This document shows positions 1 through 7,360 of a stretch of 10,609 nucleotides of DNA, piece by piece. Source of the DNA: Bin87 sp034428455 (GTDB taxonomy: Bacteria > Chloroflexota > Dehalococcoidia > Lucifugimonadales > UBA3495); contig DAOUHZ010000010.1 in the NCBI GenBank assembly GCA_034428455.1, forward strand, positions 1-10,609. Reading direction: 5' to 3'. The notes under the pieces are model-generated. The model saw only the letters and a list, made by a program, of their open reading frames with translations. It searched no databases and was not told the origin of the DNA. Both the position numbers and the translations under genes were made by a program. Each line of letters starts with the position of its first letter. Position 1 is the stretch's first letter.

Positions 1-1
1 C

Positions 2-2203
2 CGGCGGGTCGAAGAAGCCACCCGCGATTTGGATGCAGCTGACCGCGATCTGGAAGCCGCCACCGCCAGTCTCAACACCGAGCTGAAAAACCAGGAGCAG
101 GCACTGCGAGATCTCGCCAAGGCCAACCGGGAGTTTGCCGAAGCGGAACGAGAACAGCTTGGATTCACCGAAACCGAGTACAAGCTAGCGCAAGCCCGTA
201 TCCGCCGCATGTCTAGTGATCACTACGCCGAGTTGCTGGCCGAAGCAGAGGAGTATGGGGAGAGGGACCTCGCGCTGTTTCTGCTGCAAACTGAGAGGGC
301 AGAGAACGAATTAGAGAATGCGCAGAGCAGCGAACGGGCGGCATACGGTGATCACTTGGCGGATTTGGCCTCGGCGATGCAGTCTGGCGAAGAGTCGCGA
401 ATTGCCGCCTCCTTGGATCGTCTGAAAGATTTCGTCAAGGACGCCGAATCCCTGTCCGATGAGGAGCGTTCCAATCTGGAACGGCATCTACGAGATGTCG
501 ATCTCGCTCAATTGACTGGCGATACAAAGCGATACGCCTTGGCGTTGGGCAGATTGGATGCTTATCTGAGTAAGACCGGACAGAAGCGCCGAGACGATCA
601 AGCGGCGCTGGTGCAGCATTTGACCAGTTTGGACACCGCGCACAAAACGGGCGACGACAAGCGGTACAGGGAGGCGTTGACCCGTCTGCAAGACTATGCG
701 TTGGACACGAACAATTTGTCGGCAGCGGAGCGGAGCGCACTGGCGCAGCATCTGACAGACCTGGAAACCGCTCACGAGACGGGTGACGACAAACGATACG
801 CGGATGCGTTGTCTCGTCTGCAGCAGTTCCTGACAGACGTGGATGGGTCGAATACTCAGGAAAAAGCCCAGTTGGCACAACATCTGACCGACCTGGAAAC
901 CGCGCACAAGACGGGCGACGACAAACGGTATGGGGATGCGAAGCAGCGGCTGTTCAATCACCTGACCGTGGGCGTGAAGGGCTTGAACGACACCGAAAAG
1001 ACACAGTTGGCCACGCTGCTGACCGACCTGGAAACTGCGCACAAGACGGGCGACGACAAGCGATACAGGGAGGCGCTGACCCGTCTGCAAGCATTCGCCA
1101 CTAACCATGACGTCAACCTCGGCACTCTGCTGTCGTCGTGGCAGAGCAACCTGTCCACTATGGAGACGGACACCAGCACGGCAGTCACGGCCATCAAAGC
1201 GTTTCTCGACAGCATCCCCACGGAGATCACGACCGTCCACCGGACGGTTTCGACGGGTGGCGGCGGACGTGGCGGCGGACGTGGCGAAGGCGACCCCGGC
1301 GGCAGTGAATTTGTGCCTGGCGTGTCAGACAACCCGCTAGCATGGTTCGACCATGATCTGATCGATAGCATCCGTGGCAGCGGCGTCAAGGTCAGCATGA
1401 GTACGAGGACTAAAGAAATCCTCAAAGCTGCCCAAGAGATGGTCAATAACGGTACCGCGTCCTCAATTACTGAGGCAGTTACGAGCGGCGCAGCCGAGGC
1501 CGCAGTTGATGCAAATAATCAGGGCAGAGGGTCCGGCTCGGGCAGAGGGTCCGGCTCGGGCAGCGAGTCCGACTCGGGCAGCGAGTCCGACTCGGGCAGC
1601 GGGTCCGGCTCGGGCAGCGGGTCCGGCTCGGGCAGCGGGTCACACGGCCAGGGTAGTGCAGGAAGCGGCACAGGAGGCGCAGGTGGAGGTGGCAGTCCCC
1701 CACCTGGCGGCGGGTCCAGTGGTGGCGGTTCTACAGGCAATCCCTCGGACGACAATGATCCAACATTCGCCGAAGGTGGCATCGTGCCGGCAACTCCCGG
1801 CGGGCGCCGGGTGCGCGTCGCCGAAGCCGGTCATGCGGAGGCCATCATCCCCCTGTACAAGCTGGCCGGCATCATCGCCAACATCGTGCGCGGCGCTCTC
1901 AGTCCTGGCGCGATAGCCGCCCGTGCTGAGGAGCACGAGTTGGCCCGCCGACAACGGACGGATCTCTGGGACCGACTTGGCCGCGGATTGGAGCGGACGC
2001 TTTCAGGGGTGGATATTCCCGACGCCGCTGGAACCGCCCAGGGACAGGCAGAAGTCCGTATCCCCGACATGCGCGACGCCAAATCGATGCGGCCCCGTTT
2101 CACGGTCGTGCTCTCTGGCGACCTGAACAAGCTGGGCAACTTCGTGCGCGCCGAAGTTCTGGACGGCGACATTCGCGGCAGGCAGGAGGTGTTCTACCGA
2201 TGA
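2..2203 (+). CDS. Phage tail tape-measure protein, C-terminal part (5' end outside window)
   Basis: The reading frame is open to the left edge. A TTG at 29 could serve as a start, but coiled-coil sequence of the same kind continues upstream of it, so I treat the gene as truncated by the window; 733 residues are visible. Tape-measure proteins fill the tail tube lumen and set its length. Order of parts: charged heptad-like coiled coil (to about nt 340); six tandem ~44-residue helical repeats (341-1135); a segment with IPTEITTVHR (around 1213), as often seen before tape-measure C-termini; Gly-rich and Ser/Gly-rich linkers (about 1255-1735) around a helical island (about 1350-1515); then FAEGGIVPATPG...EAIIPL at 1766-1855, which matches the widespread tape-measure motif GGIV...GEAGPEAVIPL. 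No lytic peptidase or transglycosylase domain is visible in this part. The stop overlaps the next start (ATGA). The family assignment is strong; the role of the repeats is inferred. Confidence 0.88.
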   Translation, partial: RRVEEATRDLDAADRDLEAATASLNTELKNQEQALRDLAKANREFAEAEREQLGFTETEYKLAQARIRRMSSDHYAELLAEAEEYGERDLALFLLQTERAENELENAQSSERAAYGDHLADLASAMQSGEESRIAASLDRLKDFVKDAESLSDEERSNLERHLRDVDLAQLTGDTKRYALALGRLDAYLSKTGQKRRDDQAALVQHLTSLDTAHKTGDDKRYREALTRLQDYALDTNNLSAAERSALAQHLTDLETAHETGDDKRYADALSRLQQFLTDVDGSNTQEKAQLAQHLTDLETAHKTGDDKRYGDAKQRLFNHLTVGVKGLNDTEKTQLATLLTDLETAHKTGDDKRYREALTRLQAFATNHDVNLGTLLSSWQSNLSTMETDTSTAVTAIKAFLDSIPTEITTVHRTVSTGGGGRGGGRGEGDPGGSEFVPGVSDNPLAWFDHDLIDSIRGSGVKVSMSTRTKEILKAAQEMVNNGTASSITEAVTSGAAEAAVDANNQGRGSGSGRGSGSGSESDSGSESDSGSGSGSGSGSGSGSGSHGQGSAGSGTGGAGGGGSPPPGGGSSGGGSTGNPSDDNDPTFAEGGIVPATPGGRRVRVAEAGHAEAIIPLYKLAGIIANIVRGALSPGAIAARAEEHELARRQRTDLWDRLGRGLERTLSGVDIPDAAGTAQGQAEVRIPDMRDAKSMRPRFTVVLSGDLNKLGNFVRAEVLDGDIRGRQEVFYR
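341..1135 (+). repeat. Six tandem ~132-bp (44-residue) repeats inside the tape-measure gene
   Basis: Repeat units begin at 341, 473, 605, 737, 869 and 1004. Five are 44 codons and the fifth is 45. The consensus core is HLTDLETAHKTGDDKRY followed by EALTRLQ and a variable loop ending in a Glu/Lys/Arg-rich turn. Units 3-6 are the closest to each other; units 1 and 2 are diverged but keep H-L...L, the TGD or SGE turn and the A-L-x-R-L helix. A further decayed unit may precede 341, and a partial one follows 1135. The pattern suggests two helices per unit. Whether the units add measurable tail length is inference. Confidence 0.9.
1523..1648 (+). repeat. 18-bp tandem repeat encoding a Gly/Ser linker, arranged as three identical pairs
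   Basis: Six perfect-length 18-bp units start at 1523, 1541, 1559, 1577, 1595 and 1613, with a decaying seventh at 1631. Units 1-2, 3-4 and 5-6 are identical within each pair but differ between pairs, encoding GRGSGS twice, GSESDS twice and GSGSGS twice. All units share the GGCAG start and the CTCG end. The product is a flexible hydrophilic linker just before the conserved tape-measure C-terminal motif. Slippage or unequal recombination is the likely origin, and copy number may vary between related genomes. Confidence 0.93.
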
Positions 2204-2670
2204 GACATTACGCAAATGAGAACGGGGGCCCGCTCTGCGAAGCGCCCGCCGAGCTGGAATTGGGCGTCCTCAGGATCCACCTGGCGCGCAACCTGGCAGC
2301 AGTGGACTGCCCGGCGTGCACGGCGATCTACGAAACTCCGGCAGCAGAGACGGAAGAAGCCCTGCCGGTCACGCACCTTACGGGCGACGATCAACAACCT
2401 GTCTGCGGCGCGACGCCGGACAACGGCATCCTGCGCCTGGCGCTGACGATAGAACAGGTGAACTGCGTCAACTGCCTGATGACATCCGCCCCGGAGCCGG
2501 AGGGCCCGCCCAGCGGTGAGGAGCCTGACCCTCCGGCGTCGCCCAGCCGCCGTCGCAGATCGCGGTCCACGCCTGTGTCTGAGGCCACGGAGCCCGAGGC
2601 CGGCGACCCTGCGTCCGGTGAGAATGCGGGCGATGATCCCGCAGCTGATGAAGCGGCGCCAGAGGCATAG
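2200..2670 (+). CDS. Small tail-cassette protein with two putative zinc knuckles and an acidic/proline-rich tail
   Basis: 156 residues. The ATG overlaps the tape-measure stop (ATGA) and has AGGAGG at 2184-2189, ten bases upstream, so translation is probably coupled. The first ~95 residues are two copies of one motif. Copy 1 has H3, C13, C37 and C40; copy 2 has H59, C69, C89 and C92. Both keep the H-to-C distance of ten, the sequence LRI or LRL between, and V-x-C-x2-C at the end (VDCPAC and VNCVNC). This H-C...C-x-x-C layout resembles small zinc-binding proteins seen in actinobacterial and phage genomes; zinc binding itself is inferred. Residues ~96-156 are low complexity: Pro/Glu/Ser/Ala-rich, with an Arg patch (RRRRSR) and an acidic end, probably disordered. 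Its place between tape measure and hub suggests a tail-assembly or distal-tail role, perhaps chaperone-like. No exact family is recognised. Confidence 0.8.
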   Translation: MRHYANENGGPLCEAPAELELGVLRIHLARNLAAVDCPACTAIYETPAAETEEALPVTHLTGDDQQPVCGATPDNGILRLALTIEQVNCVNCLMTSAPEPEGPPSGEEPDPPASPSRRRRSRSTPVSEATEPEAGDPASGENAGDDPAADEAAPEA

Positions 2671-2672
2671 CC

Positions 2673-5600
2673 GTGGCATCGGTCACCGTCACAATCCCCA
2701 ACCGCAGCTGGCTTGCATTCACCAACAACGTTTGGTGGTTGCCGCAGGCCAACGGGCGGGACTATCTGAATCTCGGTTCCGAGCTCGCGGCGGGCGATGC
2801 CGCCATATATCTGGGATCGTTGTTTCTGCCCATTCACGAGCAGAACCACCTCGTCATCCAGCTGGCGCCCGACCAGCGCACTTTCTCATCCGGCTTGGGG
2901 CCGGACTTTTCGTCGGCGATGGAAACCGGAGGCAGCGTCACCTTCACAGCCAGCGACGACAGCACCGTTACCGTGGATTTCGCCGGCGATCAACATGAGC
3001 CTTACTCTTGGATCCCTGCCAATCGGGCCGCTCTCAACGCCTGGGTGAAAAAGTTTGCCCAACTGACCGACAAGACGCTGCGAGTAACGTTCGACGACAA
3101 CGCCGGACCCGAGCTGCCCGCCCTGGCCGACCGAACCGGACAACGCACGGTCTCGTTATCGTTCCAACTGCCCGTGGCTACCGGAGGGACGGCCCCTTAT
3201 ACCTACTCCGTCTCAACTCTGCCGGCGGGGCTGACGTTCACTGCCGCCACCCGCACGGTGAGCGGTATCCCGACCGCTGAAGGCACCACGACAGTCACCT
3301 ATACAGTCACTGACTCCGCCGACCCCGGAGGCAGCGCCAGCGACACGTTCGACATCACCATCGGAGCGCCGCCGGCGTTGACCTTGCCCGTGGTCCAGGC
3401 ACAGACCGGCACCCGTCGCTCGGCGGTCAATGTTCAGTTGCCGGTGGCCACCGGTGGGGTGGGGGCCTACACCTATGCCGCGACGGGACTTCCGGCCGGG
3501 TTGTCGTTCAACGCCTCCAATCGCCGTATCACCGGAACGCCGACTGCCGCCGGTCCGGTGACGGTCACCTACACCGTTACCGACTCGGACACTCCGACCG
3601 CGGCCAGTGTGTCCCGGACGTTCACCTTTACCATCGCCGATTTGCCGGCGCCGATGCTGCCCGCTGTCGCGGCGCAGAGCGCCCCCAGACGGTCGGCATC
3701 CAGCGTCCAGTTGCCGCCAGCCACGGCCGGCGTCGGGCCGTATACCTACACGGCTATGCCGCTGCCGGAGGGCCTCACCTTCGACCCGGACACCCGGATC
3801 ATCAGTGGGACGCCCACGGAGGAGGGTGTAACGACGGTGACCTACACCGTCACCGACTCCGACACCCCGCAGCGGAGCGCGTCCCGCGATTTCACGTTCA
3901 CGATCACCGCGCCGGCGGCGCTCACTCTCCCGGCAGTGACCAACAAATCAGGCACGCGCCGGACCGCCGTGAGCATCCAGCTTCCCGAGGCCGGCGGCGG
4001 CTTTACCCCGTACACCTATACGGCCGCGCCGTTGCCGCCCGGCCTGGCGTTCGATGATGAGACCCGCGTGATCAGCGGCATCCCCACGGCGAGGGGCACC
4101 ACGACAGTTACCTACTCCGTTACCGACTCGGACACCCCAGTCGCGTCAATGGTGTCGCGAACGTTCGACATCGTGATCGCCGCGCCACCGGCCCTGATAC
4201 TGCCCCAGGTGACCGTCCAGACCGGCAGTGTTGGCATCGCGGTTGACGTGCAGTTGCCGCCGGCGACCGGCGGGGTGTCTCCGTATGCCTACTCCCTAAG
4301 CGATGACCTGCCGGACGGACTGACGTTCGATGACCGGACCCGGCGTATTACCGGAACGCCGACCACGCCAGGATCGAACGACGTCACCTACACTGCCACC
4401 GACTCCGACGGTCCGGCGTCCACCGCGTCCCGCACGTTCGCTTTCACCATCTCGCCGGCCCTGAGCCTGACCGAGCCGGGCGATGAGTCCGCCCTGGTGG
4501 GAGAACGCTTCACCCGTCTGCTGCCTTCCGCCCGAGGAGGCACGACGCCGTACACGTACTCCGTGAGTGACGATCTGCCGGAAGGCTTGACCTTCCATGC
4601 CAGTACCAGGGTGATCACCGGGATACCCACGGCGGATGCCGCGGCCACCGTCACCTACCGGGTGACAGATGCAGATGGGACTCAAACCTCGGTTACCTTT
4701 GACTTCACCGTCACCACGCCCGTGGATGTCGATTACTACCGGCTGGAGGTGGATTGGGACGGCGACGGCACCTTCAGCCATCCGCTGGCAAATGTATGGG
4801 ACGACGTGCTCACGTTGCGCGCTCGCCGCGGACGCAGTTTCGACGATATGGTCTACGGGCGAGCGGTGGCAGGTCGACTGAACGCGGACCTGCGCAACGA
4901 CCTGAGCCTGTACCTGCGGTTCAACGCCAACTCGCAGCTGTTCAAACAGGTGTTGCCCGGTCGCAGGGTGCGTCTGCGGATGCGCTCCACGGTGACCGAC
5001 GAGTACGAGACCATCTGGGGGGGCCAGCTTTTCGATATCGAGCCCCACCCGGACCGTGGCGGCGATGCCCGTGTCTCGCTGATCGCCAATGGCCCCCTGT
5101 CCGAACTGACCCAGCGGGAAATCAGCGTTGCCATGCAGACCGGCACCCGGAGGCCGGCCGTTGGAGCGTCCACCTACGACCCTCCCAACGCGCACAAGAC
5201 AGCGGCGCTTCCGGCTGGAGTGACGGGACTGGGGATGACCTTCGACGGCACGCAGTACGTGTCCGTGGGCGGACGCTGGGTTCATACCTTCCGTGCCTTG
5301 AGCAACATCGGCGATGCTCACCCAGTGGGTCAACTGCCCAACCCTGGAGACCGGGCAGGGTTGACCTACCGTTCCGATCGTGGAGTGCTGGTCAGCGTTA
5401 TCGGGAACAGCATTGAGGTGTTCTCCGCGGAAAACCCAGCAGGGGCGGAGACGCGAGCCATCGGCGCCGCGGGCACCGCTGACTTCGTGGGCATCTGCTG
5501 GGACGGATCCCGATACGTCCTGGTTCGGTCCGACCGCACGGTCTGGCACTTCACGGACGAGGATGCCCCGGCCGACGACGTGACCATGGGCGGCACGCTG

Positions 5601-6971
5601 TCCAGCGCGTTGGTCGGCGGGGCGACCCTGGCCGGAGGCATCGACTGGGACGGATCCCAGTACGTGGTCAGCGCGGTCGGGTCCAGCGCCCACCGGCTGT
5701 TGCTCTTCACTGATCGCAACAACCCGGGCGCGGCGGTGAACGCTGGCGAGTTCGATAGCGGCGTTACCTGGACGGACGGTGATGTCTGCTGGGACGGCGA
5801 ACGCGCCATCGTGGGCCGGCGCACCACCGGTACCGCGCAGGAACAGGGCGGGTCGGTGGATCTCTACGGCATGGCACTGGCCGCGCCGACACGGCTCCGG
5901 ACTGCGGAACCGACAATCACCACTGCGGACGCGGCCCGGTTGATTCTGGCCGCAGCCGCGATACCGGCGTGGCAGCGTGGTCGCATTCAGGGCGAGCGAA
6001 CCATGTCCCGTTGGTGGTCGTCCCGGCAGAGGGCGCTCCAATCCCTTCGGCAGGTGGAGGAAACCGAGGGGGGCATCGTTTACGAAAGCAAAGACGGGCG
6101 GATTGCCATGGACGCCGAGAACTCCCGCGTTCTCCAGGTGTCCCAGTACACCCTCAACGCCGATGGCATATCCGACATACCCGTAGCGGATGCGCGGCCA
6201 CGTGACCCGGCCAAGGACATCGTGAACATCGTGCAGGTGCCGGTACGCAACTTCGAGGTGGGTCCCATTGAACCGGTCTGGGAGTTGACCAGCACGATAA
6301 CTCTCGATGGGAATCAGTCCGTCACCCTCATCGCCGAGTATCCGCCGCCCAGCAATCCCGCTGCCGCCGTGGGCGTCGAGGAGTGGATACCCCTGGCGCC
6401 CACTATCGACTATGTAGCAAGCAGCAGCTCCGGCGGCACAACCGTTTCCCGCAACGACGACCTGTCCATCATCACCAGGGACACCGCCACCAGTCGCACC
6501 ATGACCGTTCTCAACTGCAGCGCGACGGCATTGGAGGTCACCAAGTTGCAGACGCGCGGCCGCGTGCTGACCGAAGCGGCCCCCACGGTGATCGAAGAGC
6601 GGGACGCTGCCAGCATCATCGATCACCATGATCGCACGTACCTGGTGCCGGCCCAGTTCATCAGCAATATCGACGATGCGCGAAGCTATGCCACGACTTT
6701 GTTATCGCAACTGAAACAGCCGCGGACGCGGGTGGAAGTCACATTGGAAATGTCCGACCATCGCTCCGTGGCGCAGAGCATCGATCTGTCGGACAAGATC
6801 ACGTTGATCATGGACGGCGGGCGGGACGATATGTTCGTGGAAGCCATTGAGCACGTGCTGGGCCGGGGCCAGAAGCACCAGGTTGAATTGCTGCTTGCGC
6901 CGGCCGAGTCCATTGATGACCTGTTCATACTGGGCACCAGTCGGCTGGGCGTGGGTGTGTTGGGGCGCTGA
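2673..6971 (+). CDS. Mosaic phage tail hub/baseplate protein with six Ig-like repeats and an internal propeller-like insert
   Basis: 1432 residues from a GTG start, with AGAGG at 2661-2665 seven bases upstream and two bases between it and the previous stop. Domains: residues 1-145, unrecognised, with PYSWIPAN near its end; 146-683, six He_PIG-type Ig-like repeats; 684-~831, first half of a tail-hub domain with D694-x-D696-x-D698-G (DWDGDGTF, possible calcium loop), RRGR at 718-721, AGRLNADLRN around 733-742 and LPGRRVR at 761-767; ~832-1086, propeller-like insert with WDGSRYV/WDGSQYV blades; ~1087-1432, rest of the hub, including the ETEGGIVYESKDGRIAMD stretch, a SDKITLI strand, FVEAIEHV, and LGTSRLGVGVLGR at the very C-terminus. 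These hub hallmarks match proteins annotated as tail or baseplate hub in many high-GC phages, which form the distal tail cap through which DNA leaves. The Ig and propeller parts probably sit outside and touch the host surface or glycans; that is inference. The stop overlaps the next ATG (TGATG). Confidence 0.85.
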   Translation: MASVTVTIPNRSWLAFTNNVWWLPQANGRDYLNLGSELAAGDAAIYLGSLFLPIHEQNHLVIQLAPDQRTFSSGLGPDFSSAMETGGSVTFTASDDSTVTVDFAGDQHEPYSWIPANRAALNAWVKKFAQLTDKTLRVTFDDNAGPELPALADRTGQRTVSLSFQLPVATGGTAPYTYSVSTLPAGLTFTAATRTVSGIPTAEGTTTVTYTVTDSADPGGSASDTFDITIGAPPALTLPVVQAQTGTRRSAVNVQLPVATGGVGAYTYAATGLPAGLSFNASNRRITGTPTAAGPVTVTYTVTDSDTPTAASVSRTFTFTIADLPAPMLPAVAAQSAPRRSASSVQLPPATAGVGPYTYTAMPLPEGLTFDPDTRIISGTPTEEGVTTVTYTVTDSDTPQRSASRDFTFTITAPAALTLPAVTNKSGTRRTAVSIQLPEAGGGFTPYTYTAAPLPPGLAFDDETRVISGIPTARGTTTVTYSVTDSDTPVASMVSRTFDIVIAAPPALILPQVTVQTGSVGIAVDVQLPPATGGVSPYAYSLSDDLPDGLTFDDRTRRITGTPTTPGSNDVTYTATDSDGPASTASRTFAFTISPALSLTEPGDESALVGERFTRLLPSARGGTTPYTYSVSDDLPEGLTFHASTRVITGIPTADAAATVTYRVTDADGTQTSVTFDFTVTTPVDVDYYRLEVDWDGDGTFSHPLANVWDDVLTLRARRGRSFDDMVYGRAVAGRLNADLRNDLSLYLRFNANSQLFKQVLPGRRVRLRMRSTVTDEYETIWGGQLFDIEPHPDRGGDARVSLIANGPLSELTQREISVAMQTGTRRPAVGASTYDPPNAHKTAALPAGVTGLGMTFDGTQYVSVGGRWVHTFRALSNIGDAHPVGQLPNPGDRAGLTYRSDRGVLVSVIGNSIEVFSAENPAGAETRAIGAAGTADFVGICWDGSRYVLVRSDRTVWHFTDEDAPADDVTMGGTLSSALVGGATLAGGIDWDGSQYVVSAVGSSAHRLLLFTDRNNPGAAVNAGEFDSGVTWTDGDVCWDGERAIVGRRTTGTAQEQGGSVDLYGMALAAPTRLRTAEPTITTADAARLILAAAAIPAWQRGRIQGERTMSRWWSSRQRALQSLRQVEETEGGIVYESKDGRIAMDAENSRVLQVSQYTLNADGISDIPVADARPRDPAKDIVNIVQVPVRNFEVGPIEPVWELTSTITLDGNQSVTLIAEYPPPSNPAAAVGVEEWIPLAPTIDYVASSSSGGTTVSRNDDLSIITRDTATSRTMTVLNCSATALEVTKLQTRGRVLTEAAPTVIEERDAASIIDHHDRTYLVPAQFISNIDDARSYATTLLSQLKQPRTRVEVTLEMSDHRSVAQSIDLSDKITLIMDGGRDDMFVEAIEHVLGRGQKHQVELLLAPAESIDDLFILGTSRLGVGVLGR
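3108..4721 (+). repeat. Six tandem He_PIG-type Ig-like repeats (~86-91 residues each)
   Basis: Units start at 3108, 3381, 3654, 3924, 4197 and 4464, giving lengths of 91, 91, 90, 91, 89 and 86 residues. Each carries the putative-Ig (He_PIG) signature: L-P...GG...PYTY, then LPxGLTF, a T-R-x-I/V-S/T-G-x-P-T turn, V-T-Y-x-V-T-D-S, and a final F-x-I strand. Units 1-4 are linked by short Ala/Pro segments. Codon-level similarity is highest around the V-T-Y-T-V-T-D-S-D strand, pointing to duplication within the gene. Such domains are common add-ons on phage structural proteins and bacterial surface proteins. Confidence 0.9.
5166..5930 (+). other. Beta-propeller-like insert within the tail-hub domain
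   Basis: This stretch encodes residues ~832-1086 of the hub protein. Five blade-like segments of roughly 35-50 residues follow one pattern: a Gly-hydrophobic-x-W/F-D-G-x-x-Y-V strand pair, then a strand ending in W/V-x-x-F and a loop with Asn-Pro or Asp-Pro. Clear examples are MTFDGTQYVSV, ICWDGSRYVLV, IDWDGSQYVVSA and VCWDGERAIVG; VWHFTDEDAP and LLLFTDRNNPG close two of them. Hub-like sequence lies on both sides, so this is an insertion and not a separate gene. The propeller fold is inferred from the repeat pattern only. Confidence 0.65.
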
Positions 6972-7360
6972 TGGCTATTGGCAACGCGCGGCGCTGGGCC
7001 GGTGGCCAGATACTGCGCCATTCCGAGATGAACGCCTTCGTGTCCCTGCTGTTGGAGCAGAGGGCGGGACGACACGGAGTGGTGGAGCTGGAGGATTCCC
7101 TGTCCATTCTGAACGGCGACGACGGGGACCGATACTTTCAGCTTCCGGTAGGAACGACCGCCCAGCGCCCCGCCGATCCGGAGCCGGGCTATCTCCGGTT
7201 CAACAGTACCCTGTCTGACGCGGAGTACTGGAACGGCACGGCCTGGCGTCCGTTCCAGCAGTTGCTGGCCGACGTCCTGACGTTCGCCAACCTGAACCGG
7301 AATGGCGCTGTGGGCGACGAAGCAAACCAGGTGTCCCAGGGGAACCATGTCCATCCGGGC
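6971..7360 (+). repeat. Fibre-head module, copy 1
   Basis: Residues 1-130 of the first fibre protein. They align along almost their whole length, with only a small gap, to the C-terminal 124 residues of the next protein (9043-9414). Shared landmarks in order: IGxAR-x-W, LEDSL-x-IL-x-G, LP-x-GTT-x-QRP, a G-T-x-W-R turn, and an ANQV-x-QGNH-x-H ending. I estimate roughly 40% identity by eye. The DNA has diverged, so the duplication is old or the two copies were acquired separately. Confidence 0.85.

Noticed and set aside
341..1135. CRISPR-like array because of regular 132-bp spacing
   Set aside because: The repeats are coding, in frame, contiguous and without unique spacers; no cas gene is nearby.
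1479..1954. Cys/Arg/Ser or Pro-rich repeat proteins in other frames across the 18-bp array
   Set aside because: They are frame shadows of the tandem DNA repeat, without start signals or context; the tape-measure frame spans the array intact.
4296..6629. 777-codon open frame on the minus strand
   Set aside because: It lies wholly antisense to the hub gene, whose plus-strand product has recognisable domains. Long antisense frames are expected in GC-rich DNA, and the product has no recognisable domain.
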